Part shown: positions 38,034 through 46,373 of the stretch, piece after piece
Position numbering within the stretch: position 1 is the first letter of the stretch
How the letters are laid out: each line of letters begins with the position of its first letter
Assembly: GCF_900130025.1 (NCBI RefSeq)
Contig: NZ_FQXR01000008.1
Span: 1 to 64,000, forward strand
Source of the DNA: Sporanaerobacter acetigenes DSM 13106
GTDB lineage: Bacteria > Bacillota > Clostridia > Tissierellales > Sporanaerobacteraceae
Direction: 5' to 3'
DNA: 64,000 nucleotides
The notes under the pieces: model-generated
Databases searched by the model: none
Told to the model about the DNA's origin: nothing
What the model saw: the letters and a program-made list of their open reading frames with translations, nothing else
Translations under genes and position numbers: made by a program

Positions 38034-39062
38034 ATGGTAGAAAAAATTGCAGTTATAGGGGGAGGAAGTTGGGGGACTGCTCTGGCGATACTTCTTTCCA
38101 AGAAAGGATGCGAGGTAGGCTTATGGATAAGAAATGACAAGCAATGTGAAGAGATGAGGATATCTAGAGAAAATTTAAAATATTTGCCAGGAGTTATTAT
38201 TCCAAACAATGTAAATTTAACCTCAGATTTCGAGAAGGTTGTTTATGGTAAAGATATCTTGTTAATGTCTGTTCCTTCTTATGCTGTTAGAGAAACATTG
38301 GTAAATGGTCAAAGGTATATAGAACCAAATCAAATAATTGTAAACGTAGCAAAAGGGATAGAAAACAATAGTCTCATGAGGATTTCTGAAATTGTTAATG
38401 AAATCCTTCCACGAAATAAGTATGCCATTCTTTCAGGACCATCTCATGCTGAGGAAGTTGCAAGAGATATGCCTACTACTGTGGTTGCAGCATCAAAAGA
38501 AAGAGATGTTGCCCATTATATACAAGATGTATTTATGGCACCTAAATTTAGAGTTTATACAAATCCTGATGTCATCGGAGTAGAATTAGGTGGGTCCTTA
38601 AAAAATGTAATTGCTCTTGGAGCAGGAATTTCGGATGGACTAGGGTATGGTGACAATACTAAGGCTGCTCTTATGACAAGAGGAATAATTGAAATGGCTA
38701 GAATTGGAGAAAAAATGGGTGCTAATTATGAAACATTTGCAGGTCTTGCTGGTATTGGAGATTTAATAGTTACTTGTACAAGTATGCATAGTAGAAATAG
38801 GAGAGCGGGTATACTTATAGGAGAAGGTAAAAATTTGGAAGAGGCTGTTGAGAGCATAGGAATGGTAGTAGAGGGTATAAAGACTACTAAATCTGCCTAT
38901 GAACTTTCTTTAAGATACAATGTGATGATGCCTATTACTAAAGAAATATATGAAGTTCTCTATGAAGGAAAAGATGTGAAGAATTCTGTTGTAAATTTAA
39001 TGCTTAGAGATAAAAAACATGAGATGGAAGATATAGCTAAAAATTTAGATAGTAAATGGTAG
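38034..39062 (+). CDS. gpsA: Glycerol-3-phosphate dehydrogenase [NAD(P)+]
   Basis: GpsA reduces dihydroxyacetone phosphate to sn-glycerol-3-phosphate. The 342-residue enzyme shows the Rossmann motif GGGSWGTALA near 8-17, LSGPSHAEEVARDMPTTV, the catalytic Lys in GGSLKNVIALGAG and GLAGIGDLIVTC. ATG 38034 is preferred to TTG 38025, which lies too close to AGGGGG. With plsY it forms the start of phospholipid synthesis. Confidence 0.97.
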   Translation: MVEKIAVIGGGSWGTALAILLSKKGCEVGLWIRNDKQCEEMRISRENLKYLPGVIIPNNVNLTSDFEKVVYGKDILLMSVPSYAVRETLVNGQRYIEPNQIIVNVAKGIENNSLMRISEIVNEILPRNKYAILSGPSHAEEVARDMPTTVVAASKERDVAHYIQDVFMAPKFRVYTNPDVIGVELGGSLKNVIALGAGISDGLGYGDNTKAALMTRGIIEMARIGEKMGANYETFAGLAGIGDLIVTCTSMHSRNRRAGILIGEGKNLEEAVESIGMVVEGIKTTKSAYELSLRYNVMMPITKEIYEVLYEGKDVKNSVVNLMLRDKKHEMEDIAKNLDSKW

Positions 39063-39095
39063 AGACATACTGAGTAGTATGTCTTTTATTTTTAT
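39063..39095 (+). terminator. Intrinsic terminator after gpsA
   Basis: AGACATACT (39063-39071) pairs with AGTATGTCT (39076-39084) followed by TTTATTTTT. It insulates spoIVA from the der-plsY-gpsA operon. Confidence 0.9.
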
Positions 39096-39102
39096 GGTGC
39101 CT

Positions 39103-39131
39103 GTCATATTCTCAATGTAAGTACATATATA
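39103..39131 (+). promoter_or_regulatory. SigE-like (mother cell) promoter of spoIVA
   Basis: GTCATATT at 39103-39110 is a perfect match to the B. subtilis SigE -35 consensus. It is followed after 13 bases by CATATATA at 39124-39131, close to CATACAAT. This fits the known SigE control of spoIVA. Confidence 0.75.
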
Positions 39132-39181
39132 TAATGTTAGGAAACCAATATATAATTGGAATATAATTAAAAGGAGGTAAA

Positions 39182-40663
39182 ATGGTGGAGAAATTTGACA
39201 TATATAAAGACATTGCTGAAAGAACAGATGGAGATATCTATGTTGGAGTAGTAGGCCCTGTAAGAACGGGTAAATCAACTTTTATTAAACGTTTTATGGA
39301 ATTACTAGTTATCCCCAATATAGAAAACAAGTATAAAAAAGAAAGAGCTAAAGACGAACTACCTTTAAGTGGAGCAGGAAAAACTATTATGACAACGGAA
39401 CCGAAGTTTGTTCCCAATGAAGCAGTAGAACTCATTCTAAAGGATAATGTTAGATTTAAGTTAAGAATGGTAGATTGTGTTGGTTATTTAGTTAAAGGTG
39501 CTATTGGGCATGAAGAAGATAATATACCTAGAATGGTTACTACACCGTGGTATGAAAAGGAAATACCTTTCGAGGAAGCGGCAGAAATAGGAACAAGAAA
39601 AGTAATAACTGATCATTCTACTATTGGAATAGTTGTTACTACGGATGGTTCTATTACAGATATAGACAGATCAAATTACATAAAAGCCGAAGAAAGAGTA
39701 ATAAATGAACTTAAAGAATTAGAAAAACCCTTTATAATTCTTTTGAATTCTAAACATCCTAATTTAGATAGTACTATTGCTTTAAGAGAAAGTCTTGAAG
39801 AAAAATACAATGTTTCTGTAATTGCAGTAGATTGCTTAAACATGGATACAGATGATTTGGAAAAAATATTTGAAAAAATACTTTATGAATTTCCAGTCAA
39901 AGAAATTAAAATAAATTTACCAGGGTGGATGGAAGGATTAAATAGAAATCATTGGATAAAGTCTAGCATTTTAGAATCCTTAAAAGAATCTATTGAAACA
40001 CTTCAAAAATTAAGTGAAATAAATTCTGTTGTGGAAACTTTAGGCGAACTTGAAACAATTAAGGAAACCAGAATTAAAGAAATAAATCTAGGAGAGGGAG
40101 TAGCTAATATAGATATAGTCTTAGAGGATAGTATGTTCTATAATGTATTAAAAGAAATAACAGGATATGGTATACAAGGTGATTATCAGCTTATAGGCCT
40201 TATTTCTAAATTATCTCAAGCAAAGCATGAGTATGATAAAATAGAAAAAGCCTTAACGGAAGCAAAAGAGTTTGGATATGGATTGGTAAGTCCAAGTCTA
40301 GATGAACTTGAATTAGATGAACCTGAGATATATAGACAAGGAAATAGATTTGGGGTAAAATTAAAAGCTAAAGCACCGTCACTTCATCTTATAAGAGCGG
40401 ACATTACTACAGAAGTCTCTCCTCTCATAGGAACAGAAAGTCAAAGTGAAGAGTTGGTTAAATACTTTTTGAGTGAGTTTGAAGGAGATCCATCTAAAAT
40501 ATGGCAATCAAACTTGTTTGGAAAGTCATTATATGATCTTGTAAACGAACAACTACAAGGAAAACTTGATATGATGCCAGATGATGCAAGACAGAAGATT
40601 AGAAAAACACTAGAAAGAATAATAAACGATGGGAGCGGAGGACTTATCTGTATTATAATATAG
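39182..40663 (+). CDS. spoIVA: Stage IV sporulation protein A, spore-coat ATPase
   Basis: SpoIVA polymerises with ATP hydrolysis on the forespore surface and is the base layer of the coat. The 493 residues match the family along their length: N-terminal ATPase domain with Walker A GPVRTGKS near 25-32 and Walker B-type MVDCVGYLV, a middle domain, and the conserved end GSGGLICIII that anchors it via SpoVM. It is a single-gene unit with its own SigE-like promoter and terminator. Confidence 0.98.
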   Translation: MVEKFDIYKDIAERTDGDIYVGVVGPVRTGKSTFIKRFMELLVIPNIENKYKKERAKDELPLSGAGKTIMTTEPKFVPNEAVELILKDNVRFKLRMVDCVGYLVKGAIGHEEDNIPRMVTTPWYEKEIPFEEAAEIGTRKVITDHSTIGIVVTTDGSITDIDRSNYIKAEERVINELKELEKPFIILLNSKHPNLDSTIALRESLEEKYNVSVIAVDCLNMDTDDLEKIFEKILYEFPVKEIKINLPGWMEGLNRNHWIKSSILESLKESIETLQKLSEINSVVETLGELETIKETRIKEINLGEGVANIDIVLEDSMFYNVLKEITGYGIQGDYQLIGLISKLSQAKHEYDKIEKALTEAKEFGYGLVSPSLDELELDEPEIYRQGNRFGVKLKAKAPSLHLIRADITTEVSPLIGTESQSEELVKYFLSEFEGDPSKIWQSNLFGKSLYDLVNEQLQGKLDMMPDDARQKIRKTLERIINDGSGGLICIII

Positions 40664-40702
40664 ATAAGATGAAGTATTGAAGTAAAACTTTTTTATTTGT
40701 TA

Positions 40703-40744
40703 TAAAGAAAGGGTGGAAAATTAAAATTTTCTACCCTTTCTTTA
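40703..40744. terminator. Bidirectional terminator between spoIVA and tRNA-Pro
   Basis: A stem of about 20 bp (TAAAGAAAGGG side 40703-40722 with CCCTTTCTTTA side 40725-40744) with T-rich flanks on both strands. Its right edge touches the CCA end of tRNA-Pro, so it probably terminates both transcripts. Confidence 0.82.
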
Positions 40745-40821
40745 TGGTCGGGATGACTGGATTTGAACCAGCGACCCCAAGTCCCCCAGACTTGTGCGCT
40801 ACCATACTGCGCTACATCCCG
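40745..40821 (-). tRNA. tRNA-Pro (GGG)
   Basis: Read on the minus strand, CGGGATG pairs with CATCCCG, the anticodon loop is CTGGGGG (anticodon GGG), the T-loop is GTTCAAATC, and A73 plus CCA is encoded at 40748-40745. The gene stands alone, convergent with spoIVA. Confidence 0.95.
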
Positions 40822-40877
40822 ATGATTAATTATATTATATAATATTATATATTAGGATAAAGTGTTTGTAAAGTAGG

Positions 40878-40906
40878 TTTAAGTAAGTATAGAGATGTGT
40901 TATACT
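40878..40906 (+). promoter_or_regulatory. Probable promoter of the membrane-protein gene at 40946
   Basis: TATACT at 40901-40906 has an extended TG at 40898-40899. The -35 (TTTAAG at 40878-40883) is 17 bases upstream and weak. Confidence 0.5.
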
Positions 40907-40945
40907 TAATAATAAGAAATACTAATATAAAATGGAGGTATTGAA

Positions 40946-41317
40946 TTGATAGTATATATTAAGTATTTTCTGCTTATGCTATTTGTAGTTAGCATCATTG
41001 GATATATATTTGCAGTATTAAAAGAAAAACTATATCTTAAAAATAATATTATTCTAATAAATAAAAAATCTATAACTCAAGAACATATTGATGAAGCGGA
41101 TATGAAGGAATTTGTTTTTGATGGTTGCAGGGTAAAGTCAGGAGATGAAATAAAAGTAGTACTTAAAGGTAAACAAAAATTAGAAGGCATAGTAATTGGA
41201 GCGAAGAAAAAGGAAAGGGCTATACTCATGGTTACACATAATGACGAGATAAGAAGGTTGAATATTGACAATATCATTAAATTTAAGATTGTAAGCAAAT
41301 ATGGAAAGTTTTTTTAA
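40946..41317 (+). CDS. Small membrane-anchored protein, function unknown
   Basis: This 123-residue protein is not recognised. The first 24 residues are a membrane helix; the rest is cytoplasmic or external, with a basic and acidic beta-rich stretch (VKSGDEIKVVLKGKQKLEGIVIGAKKKERAI is split over several predicted strands). TTG 40946 follows TGGAGG by seven bases. It is upstream of the HlyD-like gene and the sepF cluster, with a nested inverted repeat between. A part in wall or division processes is only a guess from position. Confidence 0.6.
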   Translation: MIVYIKYFLLMLFVVSIIGYIFAVLKEKLYLKNNIILINKKSITQEHIDEADMKEFVFDGCRVKSGDEIKVVLKGKQKLEGIVIGAKKKERAILMVTHNDEIRRLNIDNIIKFKIVSKYGKFF

Positions 41318-41362
41318 AACTTTAAAATGGGTCTTAAGACCTAAAAAAAAATTTAAAGTTTT
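41316..41362. repeat. Nested inverted repeat
   Basis: AAAACTTTAAA (41316-41326) pairs with TTTAAAGTTTT (41352-41362), enclosing the palindrome GGTCTTAAGACC (41330-41341). It begins at the stop codon of the preceding gene. It could be a terminator-like or mRNA-end structure, but no terminal T-run follows on the plus strand. Confidence 0.55.
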
Positions 41363-41429
41363 GAAGGAAAAATAAAAGAAATGGAGAACTAATTATGTAA
41401 GGTTAATTATTCATGAAGGATGGTATAAT

Positions 41430-42722
41430 ATGTCAAAAGAGAAAAGAGATAAAAGACGAAAGAAGAAAAAATGGATTAGAGCTATGTTTATTTCTTTTAT
41501 TCTTATCTATTTGATATTTAGGAGTGTCCCGGCATTATATGCATCTAATTTGAAAACTGTCCTCGTAGAAGAGGGTACTATAGAAGATAGTGTTAATTTT
41601 CCAGGAATTATAGTCAGAAATGAAAGAGTATATAGAGCCGATGGAGATGGGAAAATAAATTTTTTAAAAAAAGAGGGAGAAAGGGTTAAAGTAGGAGCCA
41701 AAATAGCTGAGTTATCACTTGTAGAGGAGGATTCCTCTTTAGAAAGTGAATTAAAAGAAGTAAATAAAAAAATAGAATCCATAGAAAAGGTAAATAAGCA
41801 AAAAGAAATGGCAAAGAAAGATGAAACTAAATCTGAAAAAAACACTGAAATGGTCATTGAGGAACTTCAAGATAATATAATAAATGGGGATTATGATGAA
41901 ACTACACAATTGAAAGAAGAGCTATATTGTTCGTTAGGAAAGAAAAGTAATGCTACAGGTGAAAATACTCTGGCTAATCAGAGTCTAGATAATTTAAAAA
42001 ACAAAAAAGAAGAGCTAACTAAGGAAATACTAAATAGTACTATAAATTATTTTTCCAAAGAGGCGGGAATTGTTAGTTTTAAGATTGATGGCTTTGAAGA
42101 AATATATAATGGGAACAATATTCTAAACTATACATTGGAAGATATAAGAGATAAAGAAGCAGAATCTAAAGTCAGTAAAAACAAATCAGATGTAAATGCA
42201 GGGGATGCAATGTTTAAAGTAATGGATAATTACGATTGGTATTTGCTAGTAGATGTTGATGATATAAAAAAAATAAAGTCGCTAAAAGAAAGAGATATGA
42301 TTTCTATTTGTTTAGACGACAGTGATGAAGAATTGAGAGGTAGGATAATAAAAATAAAGTCTAAAAATGGACAAGGTATAGTTGCAATTAAGTTAGATAC
42401 TCATTTTCATGATTATTGTGAAAAGAGAAATGTAGATATCGAGATAATTAAATCTAAAAATGAAGGTTTAAAGGTTCCCACAAAAGCTATTTGTGAAAAA
42501 GATGGTTTAAATGGTGTTTATATTAAAGATATTAGTGGAATAATAAGATTTAGACCAGTTAAAATATTAGGGCAAAATGAAGAATATACTATTGTTTCAA
42601 AAGGAAATAATAGTAATTTTATCGATATTGAAGGAAGTGATAAAAGAATTAAAACTATAAAAGTATTTGATGAAATCCTTTTAAGTGGTGGAAAGGCAAA
42701 GGAAGGACAGATTATAGACTGA
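41430..42722 (+). CDS. HlyD-like membrane fusion/adaptor protein
   Basis: This 430-residue protein has a Lys/Arg-rich start, one membrane helix (about 16-38), then a lipoyl-like half motif (YRADGDGKINFLKKEGERVKVG), a predicted coiled coil (about 105-155, EVNKKIESIEKVNKQKEMAKK), and a second beta-rich half. This is the HlyD/YknX adaptor plan. No transporter or ABC genes are adjacent. In clostridia a similar gene commonly precedes yggS-sepF, as here, so it may serve cell-envelope work instead of efflux. The RBS is modest (GAAGGATGG). Confidence 0.75.
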   Translation: MSKEKRDKRRKKKKWIRAMFISFILIYLIFRSVPALYASNLKTVLVEEGTIEDSVNFPGIIVRNERVYRADGDGKINFLKKEGERVKVGAKIAELSLVEEDSSLESELKEVNKKIESIEKVNKQKEMAKKDETKSEKNTEMVIEELQDNIINGDYDETTQLKEELYCSLGKKSNATGENTLANQSLDNLKNKKEELTKEILNSTINYFSKEAGIVSFKIDGFEEIYNGNNILNYTLEDIRDKEAESKVSKNKSDVNAGDAMFKVMDNYDWYLLVDVDDIKKIKSLKERDMISICLDDSDEELRGRIIKIKSKNGQGIVAIKLDTHFHDYCEKRNVDIEIIKSKNEGLKVPTKAICEKDGLNGVYIKDISGIIRFRPVKILGQNEEYTIVSKGNNSNFIDIEGSDKRIKTIKVFDEILLSGGKAKEGQIID

Positions 42723-42732
42723 CAACGAGGGG

Positions 42733-43431
42733 GTGTCTAAAATTAGTATAAGAGATAATTTATTGAGAGTAGAAGAAAATATTGAAAGTGCACTCATTGC
42801 TTCAGGAAGAAATAAAGACGACATTACTTTAGTTGGAGTGACTAAAACTGTTGATGCAGATAGCATAAATGAAGCTATAAGTTATGGCATAGAGAATATA
42901 GGTGAAAATAAAGTACAAGAGATAATGGATAAGTATGACAAAATAAATAAAAATGTCAATTGGCATATGATAGGACATCTTCAGACTAATAAAGTGAAAT
43001 ATATTATAGATAAGGTTGATTTAATACATTCGCTAGATAGAATGTCATTAGCAAAAGAGATAAATAAGAGAGCTAAATCAGAAAGTATTATAAAAGATGT
43101 ACTTATTCAAGTAAATATAGCAGAAGAAGTGACAAAATTTGGTCTTAAAAAAGAAGAAGTGATTCCATTTATTGAATCTATATTAGATTTTAAAAATATT
43201 AGAGTTAAAGGACTTATGACAATAGCACCTTTTTCAGAAAATCCAGAAGAAGTAAGATTTGTTTTTAGAGATTTAAGAAATTTGGGTTATGAAATAGAAA
43301 AGAAAAATTATGAGAATTTAGAAATGAAATACTTTTCTATGGGAATGACTAATGATTACAAAGTGGCTATAGAGGAAGGAGCTAATATTGTAAGAATTGG
43401 TACTGCAATATTTGGTAAAAGAGTATATTAA
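42733..43431 (+). CDS. PLP homeostasis protein YggS/PLPBP
   Basis: YggS-type proteins bind pyridoxal phosphate and regulate its supply; they do not catalyse a known reaction. The 232 residues show the PLP lysine in VTKTV near 37-41, GENKVQE, WHMIGHLQTNK and SMGMTNDYKVAIEEGANIVRIGTAIFG. GTG 42733 lies inside the RBS GAGGGGGTG. ATT 42742 is six bases after it and would give the family-like N-terminus SIRDNLLRVEENI. The start therefore deserves checking. It heads the sepF-yggT-ylmH-divIVA run. Confidence 0.93.
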   Translation: MSKISIRDNLLRVEENIESALIASGRNKDDITLVGVTKTVDADSINEAISYGIENIGENKVQEIMDKYDKINKNVNWHMIGHLQTNKVKYIIDKVDLIHSLDRMSLAKEINKRAKSESIIKDVLIQVNIAEEVTKFGLKKEEVIPFIESILDFKNIRVKGLMTIAPFSENPEEVRFVFRDLRNLGYEIEKKNYENLEMKYFSMGMTNDYKVAIEEGANIVRIGTAIFGKRVY

Positions 43432-43443
43432 GGGGGGAATATT

Positions 43444-43872
43444 ATGTCAAATTTTATGAATAAGTTTAAGTATTTTATGGGATTGGAAGATTTAGAAGAT
43501 GAGTATGAGGAATATGAAGATTATGATGAAGAAGAGTTAGATATACCCCAACCCGTAAAAGTAAATAACAAAGTGGTGAGTATTCATAATAATATGAATA
43601 TGAAACTAGTAGTTCATGAACCTTTAAATTATGAGGATGCTCCAAAGATCATAGATGATTTGAAAATGAGAAAAACTGTTGTTGTGAATTTAGAAGAGTT
43701 AGAACTAGAGTGTAAAAAACAGATATTTGACTTTATTAATGGTGGACTCTATGCTCTTGAAGGAAATATTCATAAAGTAACGAAAGATATTTTTATACTT
43801 GCTCCAAACAATGTTGAGATTGATGGACAATTAAAAGAAGATATAAAAAGCAGAGGTTTGTTTACTTGGTAA
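43444..43872 (+). CDS. sepF: Cell division protein SepF
   Basis: SepF bundles FtsZ and anchors it to the membrane. The 142 residues start with an amphipathic membrane-targeting helix (MSNFMNKFKYFMGL), then an acidic linker (residues about 15-40), and the SepF core (VVHEPLNYEDAPKIIDDLK, VVVNLEELE, FINGGLYALEGNIHKV, FILAPNNVEI). The order yggS-sepF-yggT-ylmH-divIVA is the standard Gram-positive division cluster. Confidence 0.97.
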   Translation: MSNFMNKFKYFMGLEDLEDEYEEYEDYDEEELDIPQPVKVNNKVVSIHNNMNMKLVVHEPLNYEDAPKIIDDLKMRKTVVVNLEELELECKKQIFDFINGGLYALEGNIHKVTKDIFILAPNNVEIDGQLKEDIKSRGLFTW

Positions 43873-43896
43873 AAATACAGTTAAGGGGAAAATAAT

Positions 43897-44163
43897 ATGA
43901 TTGTTTTTTATGAGGCTGTAAATATACTATTTGATATAATTCAAATTTTTATTTTTGTTAGAATATTTTTATCGTTTTTACCAATAGATAATAGTAATGG
44001 CTTTAGTAGGTTTATATATGATATTACAGAGCCTATTTTGGGACCTTGTGGTATGCTCTTAGAAAGATTAGGGATAGATACAGGATTTTTAGACTTTTCA
44101 CCATTACTTGCATTATTGTTTATGAATTTGATTATTTATGTTTTGAAAATTATTATTTTTTAA
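43897..44163 (+). CDS. YggT family membrane protein
   Basis: This 88-residue protein has two membrane helices separated by the conserved stretch SRFIYDITEPILGPCGMLLE, which is the YggT hallmark. The family is linked to the division cluster, and its role is not established. It sits 24 bases after sepF. Confidence 0.92.
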   Translation: MIVFYEAVNILFDIIQIFIFVRIFLSFLPIDNSNGFSRFIYDITEPILGPCGMLLERLGIDTGFLDFSPLLALLFMNLIIYVLKIIIF

Positions 44164-44175
44164 TATGGTGATAAG

Positions 44176-44961
44176 ATGATTAACAACAAAGAACAGTATA
44201 TATATCACATAAAAGATAAAAATGAAGTAATGAATATGAGAAGAGTCTTGGATAAAATAGAAATAGTTGAAGATAAACATATGGTTCAAGCTACGGATTT
44301 TCTAGATCCCTATGAGGTGAAACTTGCCAAATCTATCTTAAATAGGTTTGGTCATATATCCTATGTAGAGGATGGTGGACTTTTTAATGCTGAAAGAAAG
44401 ATTCTTATAATTTATCCTGATTATATGGAATTTGATTTAGAAGAAAGCCCTATTGCTCCATTATCTATAAGAGGTAATATTGAAGGGTTAAAGCATAAAG
44501 ATTTTTTAGGTTCTTTATTAGGATTAGGAATAACAAGAGAAAAAATTGGAGATATTTTAATACATGAGGACAATGTTCAAATAATAGTAAGTAGTGATAT
44601 TTCTGACTATATTTTATTTAATTTAAGAAAAGTTGGGAACAATAATATAAATATTGAATACATAAACAGATATGATTTAAAAGAAGGAATTGAGATATAT
44701 AAAGAGTTGATAACTAATTTGTCTTCTTTGAGATTAGATGTAGCTATAAGTAGTAGTTTTAACTTATCTAGAAATGATAGTTTAAATGTTATTAAAAATT
44801 GTAAAGTAAAAGTTAACTGGGAGCCAGTAAAGAAACCTTTTTTTGAACTGAAAGAAGGCGATCTTGTTTCAGTTAGAGGTCATGGAAGATTTGTTCTATA
44901 TTCAATATTTGGCGCAACTAAAAAGGATAGATTAAAAGTTGGTATTAGAATATTTAAATAA
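44176..44961 (+). CDS. S4-domain RNA-binding protein YlmH
   Basis: This 261-residue protein has an N-terminal DUF-type region (LDPYEVKLAKSILNRF, YPDYMEFD), a middle RNA-binding part (IRGNIEGLKHKDFLGSLLGLGITREKIGDI), and a C-terminal S4 domain (SSSFNLSRNDSLNVIKNCKV, then KEGDLVSVRGHGRF). YlmH was originally grouped with division genes; it has also been reported to act in ribosome-associated quality control in Bacillus, the pathway of RqcH, which is also encoded in this window. Confidence 0.93.
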   Translation: MINNKEQYIYHIKDKNEVMNMRRVLDKIEIVEDKHMVQATDFLDPYEVKLAKSILNRFGHISYVEDGGLFNAERKILIIYPDYMEFDLEESPIAPLSIRGNIEGLKHKDFLGSLLGLGITREKIGDILIHEDNVQIIVSSDISDYILFNLRKVGNNNINIEYINRYDLKEGIEIYKELITNLSSLRLDVAISSSFNLSRNDSLNVIKNCKVKVNWEPVKKPFFELKEGDLVSVRGHGRFVLYSIFGATKKDRLKVGIRIFK

Positions 44962-44975
44962 ATGGAGTGAAGGGA

Positions 44976-45512
44976 ATGCTTACACCTTTAGACATACAGA
45001 ACAAAGATTTTAATAAGTCTTTTAGAGGTTACAATGCGACAGAAGTGGATAGCTTTTTAGACGAAATTATTGTTGATTATGAAAAGCTTTATAAAGAAAA
45101 TATTGAATTAAAAGAAAAAATTACAATTTTAAACGATCAATTAAAACAATATAATAATCTAGAGGATACCTTGAAAAATACATTGGTAGTAGCTCAAGGT
45201 ACTGCTGAAGAAGTGACCAATACGGCAAAACAAAAAGCGGATTTGATCATAATGGAAGCAGAAGAGAAGTCTAGAAGAATAATAGAAAATGCTCATGATG
45301 AAGTGATAAAAATTCAAGAAGAATATGAGAGCTTAAGAAAAGAGATATATATTTTTAAGACTAGATTCAAATCTTTGATAGAAGCCCAATTGTCAACATT
45401 GGATGATTATTACAATGAAATAGAAAGTGCTTCATCGAAAGAATCTGTTGATGAGTTTGAAGGAGAAAAAGAAATAGAAAATATTGATAGAACAGATGAT
45501 ATGGGGGCATAG
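44976..45512 (+). CDS. divIVA: DivIVA domain protein
   Basis: DivIVA is a coiled-coil protein that marks negatively curved membrane at the poles and septum. The 178 residues have the N-terminal membrane-binding domain (MLTPLDIQNKDFNKSFRGYN, VDSFLDEI) and then a long coiled coil (about 30-150) with an acidic tail. ATG 44976 is preferred because GTG 44967 is part of the RBS GGAGTG. A terminator overlaps the stop codon. Confidence 0.95.
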   Translation: MLTPLDIQNKDFNKSFRGYNATEVDSFLDEIIVDYEKLYKENIELKEKITILNDQLKQYNNLEDTLKNTLVVAQGTAEEVTNTAKQKADLIIMEAEEKSRRIIENAHDEVIKIQEEYESLRKEIYIFKTRFKSLIEAQLSTLDDYYNEIESASSKESVDEFEGEKEIENIDRTDDMGA

Positions 45513-45525
45513 CCTCCATTTTTTT
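45501..45525 (+). terminator. Intrinsic terminator overlapping the divIVA stop
   Basis: ATGGGGGC (45501-45508) pairs with GCCTCCAT (45512-45519) around a three-base loop and is followed by TTTTTT. The 5' arm is inside the last codons of divIVA. Confidence 0.85.
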
Positions 45526-45531
45526 AAATCC

Positions 45532-45560
45532 TTGACAATATTGAAGAAATAATATAAATA
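45532..45560 (+). promoter_or_regulatory. Probable promoter of the DAHP synthase gene
   Basis: TTGACA at 45532-45537. The -10 is TATAAA (45553-45558, spacing 15) or TAAATA (45555-45560, spacing 17). It begins right after the divIVA terminator. Confidence 0.6.
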
Positions 45561-45593
45561 ATATATGTAAAACTATTTTTGGAGGAATTTGCT

Positions 45594-46367
45594 ATGACAA
45601 AAATTATTGATATAGGAAATGGAGTTAAATTTGGTGGAGATGATTTCACAATTGTAGCAGGACCGTGTTCTGTAGAAAATGAAGAACAAATGGAATCTAT
45701 AGGAAAATTTCTAAGTTCACTTGGAATAAAGGTTTTAAGAGGAGGAGCTTTTAAACCTCGAACTGATCCAAATGATTTTCAAGGTTTAGGATTTGAAGGG
45801 CTTAAAATACTAAAAAATATAAAAGATAAATATAAAATGAAAATAGTATCAGAAATTTTAGATCCTAGAGATATTGAACGAGCGTACAATTATATAGATA
45901 TTATTCAAATTGGCTCAAGAAACATGCAGAATTTTCCACTGCTAAAAGAAGTGGGTAAGACTGACAAGCCTGTGCTCTTAAAAAGAGGTATGAGTTCTTC
46001 AATTGAGGAATGGCTTAAAGCTTGTGAATATATAAGCATGGAAGGAAATGAAAATATTATATTATGCGAGAGAGGAATAAGAACTTTTGAAAACTATACT
46101 AGAAATACATTAGATTTAGTGAGTGTACCAACAATTAAGTCATTATCAGAATATCCTATAATTGTTGATCCAAGTCATGGCACAGGTAGAAGAGAATTGA
46201 TATTGCCTGCTACCAAAGCTTCATTAGCTATTGGTGCAGATGGAGTTATAATAGAAATTCATCCAAATCCTGAAATGGCACTTTCTGATGGTTTCCAATC
46301 TCTCAATTTTCATGAGTTTGAAATTTTAGCAAATGAAATTAAAAGACTAAAGAATTTGAATATATAA
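45594..46367 (+). CDS. aroF: 3-deoxy-7-phosphoheptulonate synthase
   Basis: DAHP synthase condenses phosphoenolpyruvate and erythrose-4-phosphate, the first step to aromatic amino acids. The 257-residue enzyme is the single-domain type related to KDO8P synthase (TIGR01361). Signatures are VAGPCSVENEEQM, LRGGAFKPRTDPNDFQGLG, LKRGMSSSIEEWL and VDPSHGTGRRELI. No regulatory ACT or chorismate mutase domain is attached, so feedback control by those is not expected. ATG 45594 follows GGAGG; TTG 45579 is upstream of the RBS. Confidence 0.96.
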   Translation: MTKIIDIGNGVKFGGDDFTIVAGPCSVENEEQMESIGKFLSSLGIKVLRGGAFKPRTDPNDFQGLGFEGLKILKNIKDKYKMKIVSEILDPRDIERAYNYIDIIQIGSRNMQNFPLLKEVGKTDKPVLLKRGMSSSIEEWLKACEYISMEGNENIILCERGIRTFENYTRNTLDLVSVPTIKSLSEYPIIVDPSHGTGRRELILPATKASLAIGADGVIIEIHPNPEMALSDGFQSLNFHEFEILANEIKRLKNLNI

Positions 46368-46373
46368 GAAGCA

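Noticed and set aside
41424-41429. TATAAT directly touching the ATG of the HlyD-like gene
   Set aside because: A promoter there would start transcription inside the coding region. It is more likely a chance match, and no -35 is visible.
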